Source of the DNA: an uncultured Lacticaseibacillus sp.
GTDB lineage: Bacteria; Bacillota; Bacilli; Lactobacillales; Lactobacillaceae
Reading direction: 5' to 3'
DNA: 26,072 nt
NCBI GenBank assembly: GCA_934293835.1
Contig: CAKQZO010000006.1
Location: 1 to 26,072, forward strand
Shown in pieces: positions 7,053-14,675 of the stretch (the first letter of the stretch is position 1; each line of letters begins with the position of its first letter). The position numbers and the translations under genes are program-made. The notes beneath the pieces were generated by a model that had not been told where the DNA came from, searched no databases, and saw nothing but the letters and a program-made list of their open reading frames with translations.

Positions 7053-8351
7053 TTAGGCTTGTTCCGCGTTTGCGGCCGCAGGGGCCGGAACCCGGGAAGC
7101 TTCCTTGTGGCTGGCGGCGCGAACCGCAGCCTTGATATCAACTTTTTTACCAGTTTGTTTCTGGACGTCGTGGTATTCAGCCGCGGCGGCAAACAGCAAG
7201 TCAGAAGCGGAGTTGACCGCAGTTTCGACAGAGTCTTGGATGACCCCGATGATGAAGCCAATCCCAACGACTTGCATCGCGATGTCGTTGGAGATCCCGA
7301 AAATCGAAGCAGCCATCGGGATGATCAGCAGGCTCCCGCCGGCGATCCCACTAGCACCGGTCGCAGCCAAGGCCGTCAGGACACATAAGATGATTGCCAA
7401 GAAGAAGGAGACGTGAATCCCCAAGGTCGCACAGGCAGCCAAGGTCATGACGGAGACGGTGATCGCCGCCCCACCAGAGTTGGCCGAACCGCCTAAGGTG
7501 ATGGAAACTGCATAAGATTCCTTGTTCAAGCCGAGGTCTTCACAGGCCTGCAGGTTGATCGGAATGTTAACCGCCGAGCTGCGGGTGAAGAAGGCCGGAA
7601 TTCCAGAAACTTTCAAGGTCCACAGGGTCAACGGATACGGGTTTTGGCCCGTCATCACAAACACCATCAGCGGGTACAACACCAGGTAAACTGCGGCCAT
7701 CGTCCCGACCAAGAGGACGACCAGTTGGCCATACTTGGCGATGCTGGCGAACCCAGTTTCAGAAACAGAGGTGTAAACCAAGCCCGCAATCCCGAATGGG
7801 GCGAACTCGATGACCAGCTGAGCGACCTTGATGATCGCGTCAGAAACTTCGGTAATGACCTGGCGAGTCTGCTTAGAGGCCAGCCGTAAAGCGAAGCCGA
7901 TCAACAGCGCCCAGAACAAGATGGACAAGTAGTTGGCGTTGACGATCGCGTCCAGCGGGTTGCCGACCGCGTTGACCAGCAAGTCTTCGATGACCTTGGC
8001 CAAGCTCTTGGGTGCGGATGCGGCAATGTGGACACTCTTAGGAAACGCCAGCTTCAATGGGAACAGCCACGAAGCGGCCACAGCGGCGAACGCAGACAAC
8101 AAGGTCGCCGACAGATATAGCTTAATGACCGAGCCGAAGTGATTCTCACCACCGGAATGGAACGCCGAAATCGCCGACAGGATCAAGAAAAATACCATGA
8201 CTGGGGCGATCCCTTTCAACGCGCCGACGAACAACTGCCCCAAGACGCCAATGAACGCAGCCTTGGGAAAAACGAAGGCCAACACGGCCCCGACTAACAG
8301 GCCAATGATGATCCGCAAGATCAAGCTGACCGAACGATATTTTGCAAACAT
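7053..8351 (-). CDS. sstT: SstT-type serine/threonine:Na+ symporter, copy 1
   Basis: This is a membrane carrier of the DAACS family (dicarboxylate/amino acid:cation symporters), closest in pattern to SstT, which imports serine and threonine with sodium. It has 432 residues with about eight membrane segments. The serine-rich re-entrant loop FFTRSSAVNIPINL and the C-terminal GISNDIAMQVVGIGFIIGVIQDS block are diagnostic. The start at 8351 is chosen because AGGAGGAG lies 6 nt upstream; an in-frame TTG at 8357 abuts that site. It has its own promoter and lies behind the terminator of a second copy. The C-terminal tail is rich in alanine, as in the family's variable tails. Confidence 0.92.
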   Translation of the reverse strand: MFAKYRSVSLILRIIIGLLVGAVLAFVFPKAAFIGVLGQLFVGALKGIAPVMVFFLILSAISAFHSGGENHFGSVIKLYLSATLLSAFAAVAASWLFPLKLAFPKSVHIAASAPKSLAKVIEDLLVNAVGNPLDAIVNANYLSILFWALLIGFALRLASKQTRQVITEVSDAIIKVAQLVIEFAPFGIAGLVYTSVSETGFASIAKYGQLVVLLVGTMAAVYLVLYPLMVFVMTGQNPYPLTLWTLKVSGIPAFFTRSSAVNIPINLQACEDLGLNKESYAVSITLGGSANSGGAAITVSVMTLAACATLGIHVSFFLAIILCVLTALAATGASGIAGGSLLIIPMAASIFGISNDIAMQVVGIGFIIGVIQDSVETAVNSASDLLFAAAAEYHDVQKQTGKKVDIKAAVRAASHKEASRVPAPAAANAEQA

Positions 8352-8395
8352 ACGCAACTCCTCCTCAATGTGTCACCCTTAAGTTGATGCTGCCT

Positions 8396-8424
8396 ATTGT
8401 ACGTCATTCATGCACAGTTGTCTA
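8396..8424 (-). promoter_or_regulatory. Promoter of sstT copy 1
   Basis: On the minus strand TAGACA (8419-8424) and TACAAT (8396-8401) are spaced by 17 bp, a near-consensus sigma-A promoter about 45 bp before the start codon. AATGAGTTTTT occurs on the plus strand at 8442-8452, upstream of it. Confidence 0.75.
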
Positions 8425-8466
8425 CGGAAATTGTCACAAAAAATGAGTTTTTGCTAAGATTTGCAT

Positions 8467-8503
8467 AAAAAAGTGCTGACACCGCTAACATGTCAACACT
8501 TTT
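8467..8503 (-). terminator. Terminator of sstT copy 2
   Basis: Arms 8491-8503 and 8467-8481 pair over about 13 bp with one mismatch, and the minus strand ends in a T-run. It separates the two tandem transporter genes into individual units. Confidence 0.85.
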
Positions 8504-8518
8504 CCAAGTGACGTCTTC

Positions 8519-9772
8519 TTATTCTTTGGCCTTGGCCCGCTTGAGGGCGGCCGCGATATCGACTGGGGCACCAGCGACGCGCCGGTCGGGATACTCGGCC
8601 GCGGCCGTGAACAGCAAGTCCGATGCCGAGTTCACCGCGGTTTCCACAGAGTCTTGGATCACGCCGATGATGAAGCCGATGCCGACGACCTGCATCGCCA
8701 CGTCGTTGGAGATACCAAACAGCGACGCGGCCATCGGGATGATCAGCAAGCTCCCACCCGCGATTCCAGACACTCCGGTCGACGCCAAGGCTGCCAAGAA
8801 GCACAGCAATAGCGCCAGCGGCAAGCTGACCGCGATATTCAGCGTGTAGCACGTCGCCAGAGTCATGATGCCGATGGTGATGGCCGCCCCACCAGAATTA
8901 GCCGAAGCGCCCAGCGGAATGGACACCGCATAAGACGTTTTGTCCAGCTCGAGGTCTTCGCAGGCCTTCAGGTTGATTGGGATATTCACAGCGCCGCTGC
9001 GGGTGAAAAACGCCGGGATACCGCTGACCTTCAGCGTCCATAGCGTCAGCGGGTACGGATTCTGGTGCGTCATCAGCGCCACGATCAGCGGGTACGCCAC
9101 CAGGTAGACGAAGACCATCGCCCCCACCAGCAGCAACACCAGCTGGCCATACTTCGCCACTCCGGCAAAGCCGGTTTCGCTGATGGTCGAAAACATCAAC
9201 CCGACGATCCCGAACGGGGCCAACTCGATGATCAACTGCGCAACATGGGTGATGGCGCCGGAGACTTCCGTGATCACGCGCTTCGTCTGCGCGCTGGTCA
9301 GCCGCAGCGCAAACCCAATCGTCAGCGCCCAGAACAAGATGGCGAGGTAGTTCGCCTCGACGATGGCCTGCACCGGATTGGCGACCGCATTGACCAGCAG
9401 ATCGGAGATCACCTTCCCCAGAGCCTTCGGGGCCGCACCTGCGGCCACATGCGCGCTGGCGGGAAACACCAGCCGCACCTTGAACAAGAAGCTGGCGACG
9501 ACCCCCACCACCGCTGACAACAGCGTCGCGGCGAGGTACACCACGATCACCGTGCCGAAGTGATTGTCACCGCCGGCCTCATAATGGGAAATCGCGCTGG
9601 CGATGATGAAAAACACCATCAAAGGCGCGATGCCTTTCAGCGCCCCGACGAATAATTGCCCCAAGATGCCGATCGCGGTGGCATGAGGCACCAACAGCCC
9701 CAACAGCGTCCCCACCACAATGCCGATGACGATCCGCAAAATCAGGCTGATTTCTGTATACCGTTTAAACAT
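8519..9772 (-). CDS. sstT: SstT-type serine/threonine:Na+ symporter, copy 2
   Basis: This is a second DAACS/SstT-like carrier with 417 residues. It is clearly a paralogue of the next gene: long stretches match, including FFTRSGAVNIPINLKACEDL and the C-terminal GISNDVAMQVVGIGF block. Differences concentrate in loops, in the start of the re-entrant loop (SGA against SSA) and in the tail. The ATG at 9772 is preferred, with GAGGGG 9 nt upstream; the frame stays open to 9856 but has no better start. TACAAT at 9803-9808 on the minus strand is a plausible -10 element, with a poor -35. A 14-bp palindrome lies just upstream. Confidence 0.9.
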   Translation of the reverse strand: MFKRYTEISLILRIVIGIVVGTLLGLLVPHATAIGILGQLFVGALKGIAPLMVFFIIASAISHYEAGGDNHFGTVIVVYLAATLLSAVVGVVASFLFKVRLVFPASAHVAAGAAPKALGKVISDLLVNAVANPVQAIVEANYLAILFWALTIGFALRLTSAQTKRVITEVSGAITHVAQLIIELAPFGIVGLMFSTISETGFAGVAKYGQLVLLLVGAMVFVYLVAYPLIVALMTHQNPYPLTLWTLKVSGIPAFFTRSGAVNIPINLKACEDLELDKTSYAVSIPLGASANSGGAAITIGIMTLATCYTLNIAVSLPLALLLCFLAALASTGVSGIAGGSLLIIPMAASLFGISNDVAMQVVGIGFIIGVIQDSVETAVNSASDLLFTAAAEYPDRRVAGAPVDIAAALKRAKAKE

Positions 9773-9835
9773 TCTCACATTCCCCTCACCTGAATCCCTT
9801 CTATTGTACCGAAGCGGTCGGGAAAAGGCGATGAC

Positions 9836-9849
9836 ATTTCCCGGGAAAT
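9836..9849. promoter_or_regulatory. Perfect palindrome, candidate operator
   Basis: ATTTCCCGGGAAAT is a perfect 14-bp palindrome. It lies 28 bp upstream of the candidate -10 element (9803-9808) of sstT copy 2, where activators or repressors often bind. The regulator is unknown. Confidence 0.4.
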
Positions 9850-10056
9850 CATTCATTGGTTGACCAGCTCGATATTGGTGGTGTTAGCCTTTTGCTCCTT
9901 ATTTTTTGGGTCGTCAGTTGCACTTGCCGGCGCTTTAATTGCCGCGGTGATCGTGCAATTGATCTTAAGGCATTCGTGGGCGTAGCTAATGACTAGGATT
10001 TCTTGGAAAATATATGGTGATGCGTGGGCTGGTTGCGTGAGGCAAGGGGCGGTTGC
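9850..10056. other. Gene-poor spacer with a possible coding remnant
   Basis: The 331-bp gap between sstT copy 2 and the XRE gene holds the sstT promoter side, a palindrome and the XRE promoter. In the plus direction a frame ending with TAG at 9983-9985 reads as a strongly hydrophobic peptide (SSILVVLAFCSLFFGSSVAL and onward) with no good start or ribosome binding site. It may be a remnant of a membrane-protein gene or chance. Confidence 0.3.
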
Positions 10057-10065
10057 TGGTACAAT
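10057..10065 (+). promoter_or_regulatory. Extended -10 promoter of the XRE gene
   Basis: TGGTACAAT is an extended -10 motif (TGnTACAAT) 38 bp before the start codon. No good -35 is present at 16-18 bp, which is common for extended -10 promoters. Confidence 0.6.
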
Positions 10066-10103
10066 GAAGGCGAATTCCTTAAAGTGATGATGGAGGCGTG
10101 AAG

Positions 10104-10664
10104 ATGACGATAGGCGAACAACTGGCAGCGGCGCGCAAAGCTCGCGACCTTACCCAAGTGCAAGTGGCACAGGCGGTCCATGTCACGCGACAGACGATCT
10201 CCAGTTGGGAGATTGGCCGCTCCTACCCGGACATGGCCAGTGTGTTGGTCTTGGCGGATTTCTTCTCGTTGTCCTTAGATCAATTACTCAAAGGAGATGT
10301 GAGAATGATGGCAGATGCGAAGCAGAAAGAACAAGAGCGGCGTAGTGCCAAGCGCTTATATTGGGGGACGCAAGGGGTGGCATTTGCGATCTGCGTGATT
10401 ATCTACGCTGACGTGTTGCACTTGCCAGGGGCGAATATGGGGCCGACAACGACGATCTTGATGTTAGTGGCCTTATTAACCAGCATCGCAGTCGTGATGC
10501 TCGCCGGTGCTGGTTATCGGCACAAAGCATTGCACACTTATGTGAGAAATCCTGTGATGTGGGCGGCCATTGGGCTGACACCGGTGATGCTCAGCGTATC
10601 AGGGGCAATCCTGCTGTTACTAGCTTGTTTGTGGTGGTGGCACCGCGGCCAAGCAAATTTCTAA
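10104..10664 (+). CDS. XRE-family regulator with C-terminal membrane domain
   Basis: This 186-residue protein joins an N-terminal Cro/CI-type helix-turn-helix (about residues 3-60, with VAQAVHVTRQTISSWEIGRSYP) to three hydrophobic segments (about 87-107, 115-135, 155-180). The positively charged stretch KQKEQERRSAKR precedes the first segment. It is probably a membrane-anchored DNA-binding protein that reports an envelope or ligand signal; the signal is unknown. The ATG at 10104 is chosen with GGAGG 8 nt upstream, while the in-frame GTG at 10098 is too close to it. A terminator follows, then a broken paralogue. Confidence 0.88.
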   Translation: MTIGEQLAAARKARDLTQVQVAQAVHVTRQTISSWEIGRSYPDMASVLVLADFFSLSLDQLLKGDVRMMADAKQKEQERRSAKRLYWGTQGVAFAICVIIYADVLHLPGANMGPTTTILMLVALLTSIAVVMLAGAGYRHKALHTYVRNPVMWAAIGLTPVMLSVSGAILLLLACLWWWHRGQANF

Positions 10665-10677
10665 TTTGGTTTACCCC

Positions 10678-10712
10678 AAAAAGGCGCCAACTGGCAATGG
10701 TCGGCGCCTTTT
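10678..10712 (+). terminator. Terminator of the XRE gene
   Basis: Arms 10679-10688 and 10703-10712 form an AAAAGGCGCC/GGCGCCTTTT stem of 10 bp with a T-run. The flanking A-run may also let it act leftward. Confidence 0.88.
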
Positions 10713-10729
10713 GGACGCAGTAGGCGCGC

Positions 10730-11152
10730 CAAACAATCTCAAATTGGGAAACCGGTCGCTCCTATCCAGACACTACCAGTTTGACCGCCTTGAGTGATTC
10801 GTTTATCATTTCCCTTGATCAATTATTGAAGGAGGATTCAGCCATGGTAGATGATTTACGGACCAAAGAACTAGAACGTAAACAGGCGCGATGGCTATAT
10901 TAGGTATCAATGGGCGTCGGACTAGCGTTGGTGGTGGTGATCTGGATGGCCAATGCGCATCGTTTAGGGTTTGCGATGTCAGATTCGGTCACATACGCGT
11001 CATTCGTGATTTTTTATGCGGATCTGGTGGTGGTGTTTGTCACCAGCCGGCGGTATCGCCTAGAACAACCCCTGTTTCGTGGTGTCATACTCGTGGTTGG
11101 CATCGCGTTGATCATCACTGGAGTCATTCAGCAACATCAGCGTCACTCGTGA
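10730..11152 (+). pseudogene. Truncated and interrupted copy of the XRE membrane regulator
   Basis: The frame starting at 10730 reads QTISNWETGRSYPD, then SLDQLLKEDSAM, matching residues about 29-70 of the preceding protein. The first roughly 28 codons and a start are missing. The match runs into KQARWLY and then an in-frame TAG at about 10902-10904. After it the same frame stays open with two or three hydrophobic segments and stops at 11152. It is a decayed tandem paralogue. A short product could still be made from ATG 10844 or 10910, but no full regulator. Confidence 0.85.
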
Positions 11153-11190
11153 GCTAACAGCCAAGCAAATAACCCCACCATGCGGTGATC

Positions 11191-11230
11191 AAAAAGCCTG
11201 TTAAACTTCTTGTCCGAAGTTTAACAGGCT
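11191..11230 (-). terminator. Terminator of the oppA transcript
   Basis: Arms 11195-11208 and 11217-11230 pair perfectly over 14 bp with an 8-nt loop, and the minus strand ends in TTTTT. It lies 284 bp beyond the oppA-like stop codon, so that transcript carries a long, structured 3' untranslated region. Confidence 0.88.
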
Positions 11231-11243
11231 GCACGGACATCAT

Positions 11244-11294
11244 GTGAACGCATGGCGTCTTTTTCTATAGTTTCATCATGCCATGCAAGTTCAC
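11244..11294. other. Long-loop inverted repeat in the oppA 3' region
   Basis: GTGAACGCATGGC (11244-11256) is complementary to GCCATGC-AA-GTTCAC (11280-11294): 13 bp with a 2-nt bulge and a 23-nt loop. It lies between the repeat pair and the terminator. Function unknown; an RNA structure of the 3' untranslated region is plausible. Confidence 0.5.
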
Positions 11295-11330
11295 GAGAGA
11301 AATTGGCTAATATCATGTATCTCGTCATTC

Positions 11331-11388
11331 TCTTCAGTTAGCTTCAACGCGGGTATCCCCCAGCAAAAACCGCTCAGCTCCGCCCTGG
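11331..11388 (-). repeat. Structured repeat A0 (short, degenerate copy)
   Basis: In RNA sense (minus strand) this copy starts CCAGGGCGGAGCTGAGCGG and ends with ACCCGCGTTGAAGCTAAC. Both ends resemble copy C2 at 21936-22053, with the middle missing. It directly follows copy A through the junction GTAGCTCGACGAAGAAA-CCAGGGCGG. Confidence 0.6.
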
Positions 11389-11389
11389 T

Positions 11390-11513
11390 TTCTTCGTCGA
11401 GCTACGCAGGACAACGCGGTTGCGTCTAAGTCATCTCGGACGTTCACCGGCTTTGCCGGCTCCCGCCCAAGCTGTCTTAGACACACCGCTAAGCCCATCC
11501 TGCTCCGCTCTCG
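11390..11513 (-). repeat. Structured repeat A (full copy)
   Basis: The unit begins at the base after the oppA TAA. In RNA sense the outer helix is GAGC-GGA-GCAGGA with TCCTGC-GTA-GCTC. The second helix is GCGGT-GT-GTCTAAG with CTTAGAC-GCA-ACCGC. A third helix CUUGGGCG/CGUCCGAG uses two G-U pairs, and the tip is CCGGC-AAA-GCCGG. The helices share their layout but not their sequence with copy B2. Confidence 0.8.
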
Positions 11514-13139
11514 TTATTTTATCCGCGCGCCGACGTAATCATACGTATTGGCCGGCGTGTAGGTCAGGCCCGTGATGTTGCGGCTGACCAGGTGTGCGGC
11601 GACGGTTTGGTACAAAGGCACCATCCCCGCCTGTTCCGTCAACAACTGCTGAGCCTGCTGGAGATCGTTGTAGCGCTTGGTGGCATCCGCCGCGTCGGTG
11701 GTTTTGGAAGCCTGAATCAACGCATCATACTGAGCATTGCTCCAGCCCCCGAAGTTGTAGGTGTTGCCGGTGGTGTACATATCCAAGAAGGAGACTGGGT
11801 CTGGGTAGTCGCCTTGCCAGCTGGACAACACGAGTTGGGTATTGCCAGCCAGCGACTTGGTGACGCGCGTCTTGAACGAAACGGGATCGAGTTTAATTTT
11901 CAACCCTGGTAGCTTCTCCAGCATCGATTGCAGATACACCGCAGTCTGCTTCGCCTGCTCAGTATCATCGGACAACAGCGTGACGTGCAGCGTCGTCTTA
12001 CCCACCGCGTGCATGCCGTCTCGCCACAATTTCTTGGCCCGCGCCAGATCGTACTGGCTGTATTGACCGGCAGAAGACCGCGCGGCTTCTTGTGCAAAGT
12101 CCTCGCCAGTTTTGGGATTCTGGGCGATGCCTTGCGGGGTCAGGTTGCGCGCAATGATCGACCCATCGCGCAACACCTTATCGACGAATTGCGGGCGATT
12201 GATCGCCAAGGAGATCGCCTGACGCAGCTTGGCGTTAGCAAAAGCCGGAACGCGCTTCTGGTTCATATCCAAGAAGCTCGTGCGCCCTTGCATCTGCCCT
12301 TGATAGGCCTTGTCTTTGCGATACACCTGTGCGAGGTTGCCCGTCAAGATCGCATCGTCGAGCCGCCCGGAGCGATACAAGCTCAAGGCCGTGGCGGAGT
12401 CCTTGACGACTTCAGTTTTGATTGTCTTGATATGAACGTTCTTAGCATTCCAGTACCGCGGATTTTTGACCTCAGTCCACGCGGTATCATTGCTGCTCCA
12501 GCGCCGCAGCGTATATGGCCCATTAGTCATCGTCGTCTGCGAGCTGGTACCGTACTTCGCGCCATACTTGGCCACCGTCGCTTTGGCCATCGGGAAAAAC
12601 ACCGGGCTGACCATCATAGTGTTGAAATAAGGGATCGCGTGGTCCAGAGTAACGACTAGTGTGTGGGCATCTGGGGCGCTGATCCCTAGCGTCTCCGGCT
12701 TCGCCTTGCCAGCTTGGATCGCATCGGCGTTCTTGATGCCGAAAAAAAGATAGGCGTACTCGGACTCCGTCGCCGGGGCGACTGCTCGGCGCCAGGCATA
12801 CACGAAGTCTTGTGCCGTGACCGGCTGGCCATTGCGCCACTCAGACGCACGCAAATGATAGGTATAGGTCAGCCCACCATTAGTTGGCTGGACCACCGTC
12901 GTCGCCAGCGCCGGCTTGAGCCTGTTGCTGGAATAGCGGTACAGGCCTTCCATCGTGTCGACTGCAGTTTGCCCAGAGACCTGATCGATAATTTTGGCGC
13001 CGTCTTGCGTCTGAATCACATCTTTGGCCATCCGCGACCAAGTGTTGGTTTGCGTCGGCTTCTTGGCTTTCGGCTTGTGTTGACAGGCGCTCAGCGTCGC
13101 CAGTGCCAATAATGCGATGACGATCTTACCCCACTTCAT
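11514..13139 (-). CDS. Peptide ABC transporter substrate-binding lipoprotein (OppA-like)
   Basis: This is an extracellular, lipid-anchored receptor of solute-binding family 5, which captures oligopeptides for an ABC importer. The chosen start gives 541 residues. A signal peptide with the lipobox LSAC puts the lipidated cysteine at about residue 19. The mature protein shows the family pattern YHLRASEWRNGQPVTAQDFVYAWRR and a C-terminal GGWSNAQYDALI region. GGGAGG lies 10 nt before the ATG and 4 nt before an in-frame GTG at 13145, so either start is possible. No permease or ATPase gene is adjacent, so it must use components encoded elsewhere. Its 3' region carries a structured repeat pair. A pheromone-binding role cannot be excluded. 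Confidence 0.9.
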   Translation of the reverse strand: MKWGKIVIALLALATLSACQHKPKAKKPTQTNTWSRMAKDVIQTQDGAKIIDQVSGQTAVDTMEGLYRYSSNRLKPALATTVVQPTNGGLTYTYHLRASEWRNGQPVTAQDFVYAWRRAVAPATESEYAYLFFGIKNADAIQAGKAKPETLGISAPDAHTLVVTLDHAIPYFNTMMVSPVFFPMAKATVAKYGAKYGTSSQTTMTNGPYTLRRWSSNDTAWTEVKNPRYWNAKNVHIKTIKTEVVKDSATALSLYRSGRLDDAILTGNLAQVYRKDKAYQGQMQGRTSFLDMNQKRVPAFANAKLRQAISLAINRPQFVDKVLRDGSIIARNLTPQGIAQNPKTGEDFAQEAARSSAGQYSQYDLARAKKLWRDGMHAVGKTTLHVTLLSDDTEQAKQTAVYLQSMLEKLPGLKIKLDPVSFKTRVTKSLAGNTQLVLSSWQGDYPDPVSFLDMYTTGNTYNFGGWSNAQYDALIQASKTTDAADATKRYNDLQQAQQLLTEQAGMVPLYQTVAAHLVSRNITGLTYTPANTYDYVGARIK

Positions 13140-13269
13140 CCGCACAGTACCTCCCTTATCGTTGTTAACGTTCAGGTTACGGGAAAATACCGGGGAAGTA
13201 AAGCGGCGCTGAGGCGCGCCTAAGCAGACCTTCAGCCGATTCTCATCGAATTATCTTAAATCCGTGACC

Positions 13270-13300
13270 ACAAAAAGAAGGACCTGTGAAAACAGCCCCG
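13270..13300 (-). terminator. Weak terminator candidate after the MFS gene
   Basis: On the minus strand an imperfect short stem (GGGGCTGT with ACAGGTCC, one wobble and one mismatch) is followed by CTTCTTTTTG. The stem is weak, so some readthrough into oppA is possible. Confidence 0.4.
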
Positions 13301-13308
13301 TCTTAGCT

Positions 13309-14541
13309 TCAATTACGTTCTGGTTTGATTGTATCGATTTGATCCTTCGTCCGCCAGACCTGCCGCGTCGCCGGGAACAGCAACAAGACGTTGATGCCTT
13401 CTAAGATGGCTGTCATCATGAAGACCCCGCGGTAGCTAAACAGACTGGCGACCACCGAACCCATCATCGGCCCGGACACACTGCCCATCGCCTGAAACGA
13501 CTGGTTATATGAGAAGATGCGCCCGAACCCGGCCTTGGGCACGTAACGCGTCATCAATGTCTGAATCGCAGGCAACAGCGCCGCGTCAGAGATGCCTAAC
13601 AGCATCCGCAATAACCCCAGCTGCCAGATGTTGGTGATGAAGCTCATTGGGATGAAGCACACCACCGCCAAGATCAGCCCTGCCAGCAGCACCTTTTCCG
13701 GGCCGATACGGTCGGACAAGGCGCCGAGCAAAGGACTGGCGATCAGCGTGACGATCCCAGGTAGCGACGAGATCACCCCGGAGACGAAGGCCACCTGACC
13801 GGGATTCTTGACCATCGCATCGACCAGCAGACTGATGAAGCTGGTGATCGACATGTTCGCCGCCTGAATCACCATCGTCGTGATGAACAGCCCCCAGATC
13901 AGCTGCGGGTACCGGATCTCCTTGAAAATCTGCTTGGTCGGCATCATCTGCGCCTTTTTCATCGGGGTGAATTCTTCATGGACAAAAAACAGCGTCAGCA
14001 AGAAGACGACTAACATCATCGCCCCGGTCACCAGGAAGCTAGACCGATAACCGAACATTCCGGCCAACACGCCGCCAAGCAGCGGTCCCAACAGCGTCCC
14101 AACGACGTTACCGGTCGCCAGCGTCCCCAGCGCCTTACCGGAGCGTTCCACCGGCACGCTGGCTGCAATGATCGCGTTGGCGTTATTGATGTAGCCGGAG
14201 AAACAGCCTTGAATCGCGCGCAACACGATCAAGACACCAACGTTAGGCACCAAGCCGCACAGCGTGATCGTGAAGGTCATCCCGAGGCTGGCGCGCAAAC
14301 ACATCGGCTTACGCCCGTATTGATCGGCGAGCCGCCCCCAGAAAGGCGAAACGATCGCCTTGGCCAAGAAGGTGATCGCAAACGCGAAGCCGCTCAGCAA
14401 GTTCAACTCCCACTTGCCAAAATGACCTAGCGTCTGAATAAACAGCGGTAAGAATGGCATCGTCATCGAAAACCCCATGCCAGTCATGAAGTTGCCAAAC
14501 CACAGGTACACCAAATTCGTCTGCCAGCGCTCACGTTTCAT
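13309..14541 (-). CDS. MFS multidrug-type efflux transporter (DHA1)
   Basis: This is a 12-segment major facilitator protein of 410 residues. Motif A is seen as GRLADQYGRKP (about residues 70-80) and the antiporter motif C as GTLLGPLLGGVLAG (about 150-163). The second half repeats the loop as GALSDRIGPEKV. This pattern is typical of proton-driven drug exporters of the lactic acid bacteria; the substrate is not known. The ATG at 14541 is used with GAGGTG 6 nt upstream; a GTG at 14550 lies inside that ribosome binding site. It has its own promoter. Confidence 0.9.
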   Translation of the reverse strand: MKRERWQTNLVYLWFGNFMTGMGFSMTMPFLPLFIQTLGHFGKWELNLLSGFAFAITFLAKAIVSPFWGRLADQYGRKPMCLRASLGMTFTITLCGLVPNVGVLIVLRAIQGCFSGYINNANAIIAASVPVERSGKALGTLATGNVVGTLLGPLLGGVLAGMFGYRSSFLVTGAMMLVVFLLTLFFVHEEFTPMKKAQMMPTKQIFKEIRYPQLIWGLFITTMVIQAANMSITSFISLLVDAMVKNPGQVAFVSGVISSLPGIVTLIASPLLGALSDRIGPEKVLLAGLILAVVCFIPMSFITNIWQLGLLRMLLGISDAALLPAIQTLMTRYVPKAGFGRIFSYNQSFQAMGSVSGPMMGSVVASLFSYRGVFMMTAILEGINVLLLFPATRQVWRTKDQIDTIKPERN

Positions 14542-14571
14542 TTGCGTCACCTCGATTGGAATAATATTAAA

Positions 14572-14599
14572 ACTCTATCACTGTATTCTCATTTGTCAA
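14572..14599 (-). promoter_or_regulatory. Promoter of the MFS gene
   Basis: On the minus strand TTGACA (14594-14599) is followed after 16 bp by TAGAGT (14572-14577). The -35 is consensus and the -10 matches at four positions. The -35 runs into AAATGAG, a string also seen near the ilvD and brnQ promoters. Confidence 0.6.
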
Positions 14600-14621
14600 T
14601 TAACGTCACCCGGGGCAAAAC

Positions 14622-14660
14622 AAAAACCAAGACGGCTCTCCATGAGACCCGCCTTGGTTG
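14622..14660 (-). terminator. Terminator of the BASS carrier gene
   Basis: On the minus strand ACCAAG and CTTGGT close a stem with further CGG/CCG pairing around ATGG, followed by TTTTTGTTTTG. It ends transcription from the BASS gene before the MFS promoter. Confidence 0.8.
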
Positions 14661-14675
14661 ATTTGCTTCAAGCAA

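Noticed and set aside
13211..13222. GGCGCGCC palindrome upstream of oppA, also at 10723-10730
   Set aside because: Such GC-only palindromes are expected by chance in DNA of this composition and show no flanking conservation.
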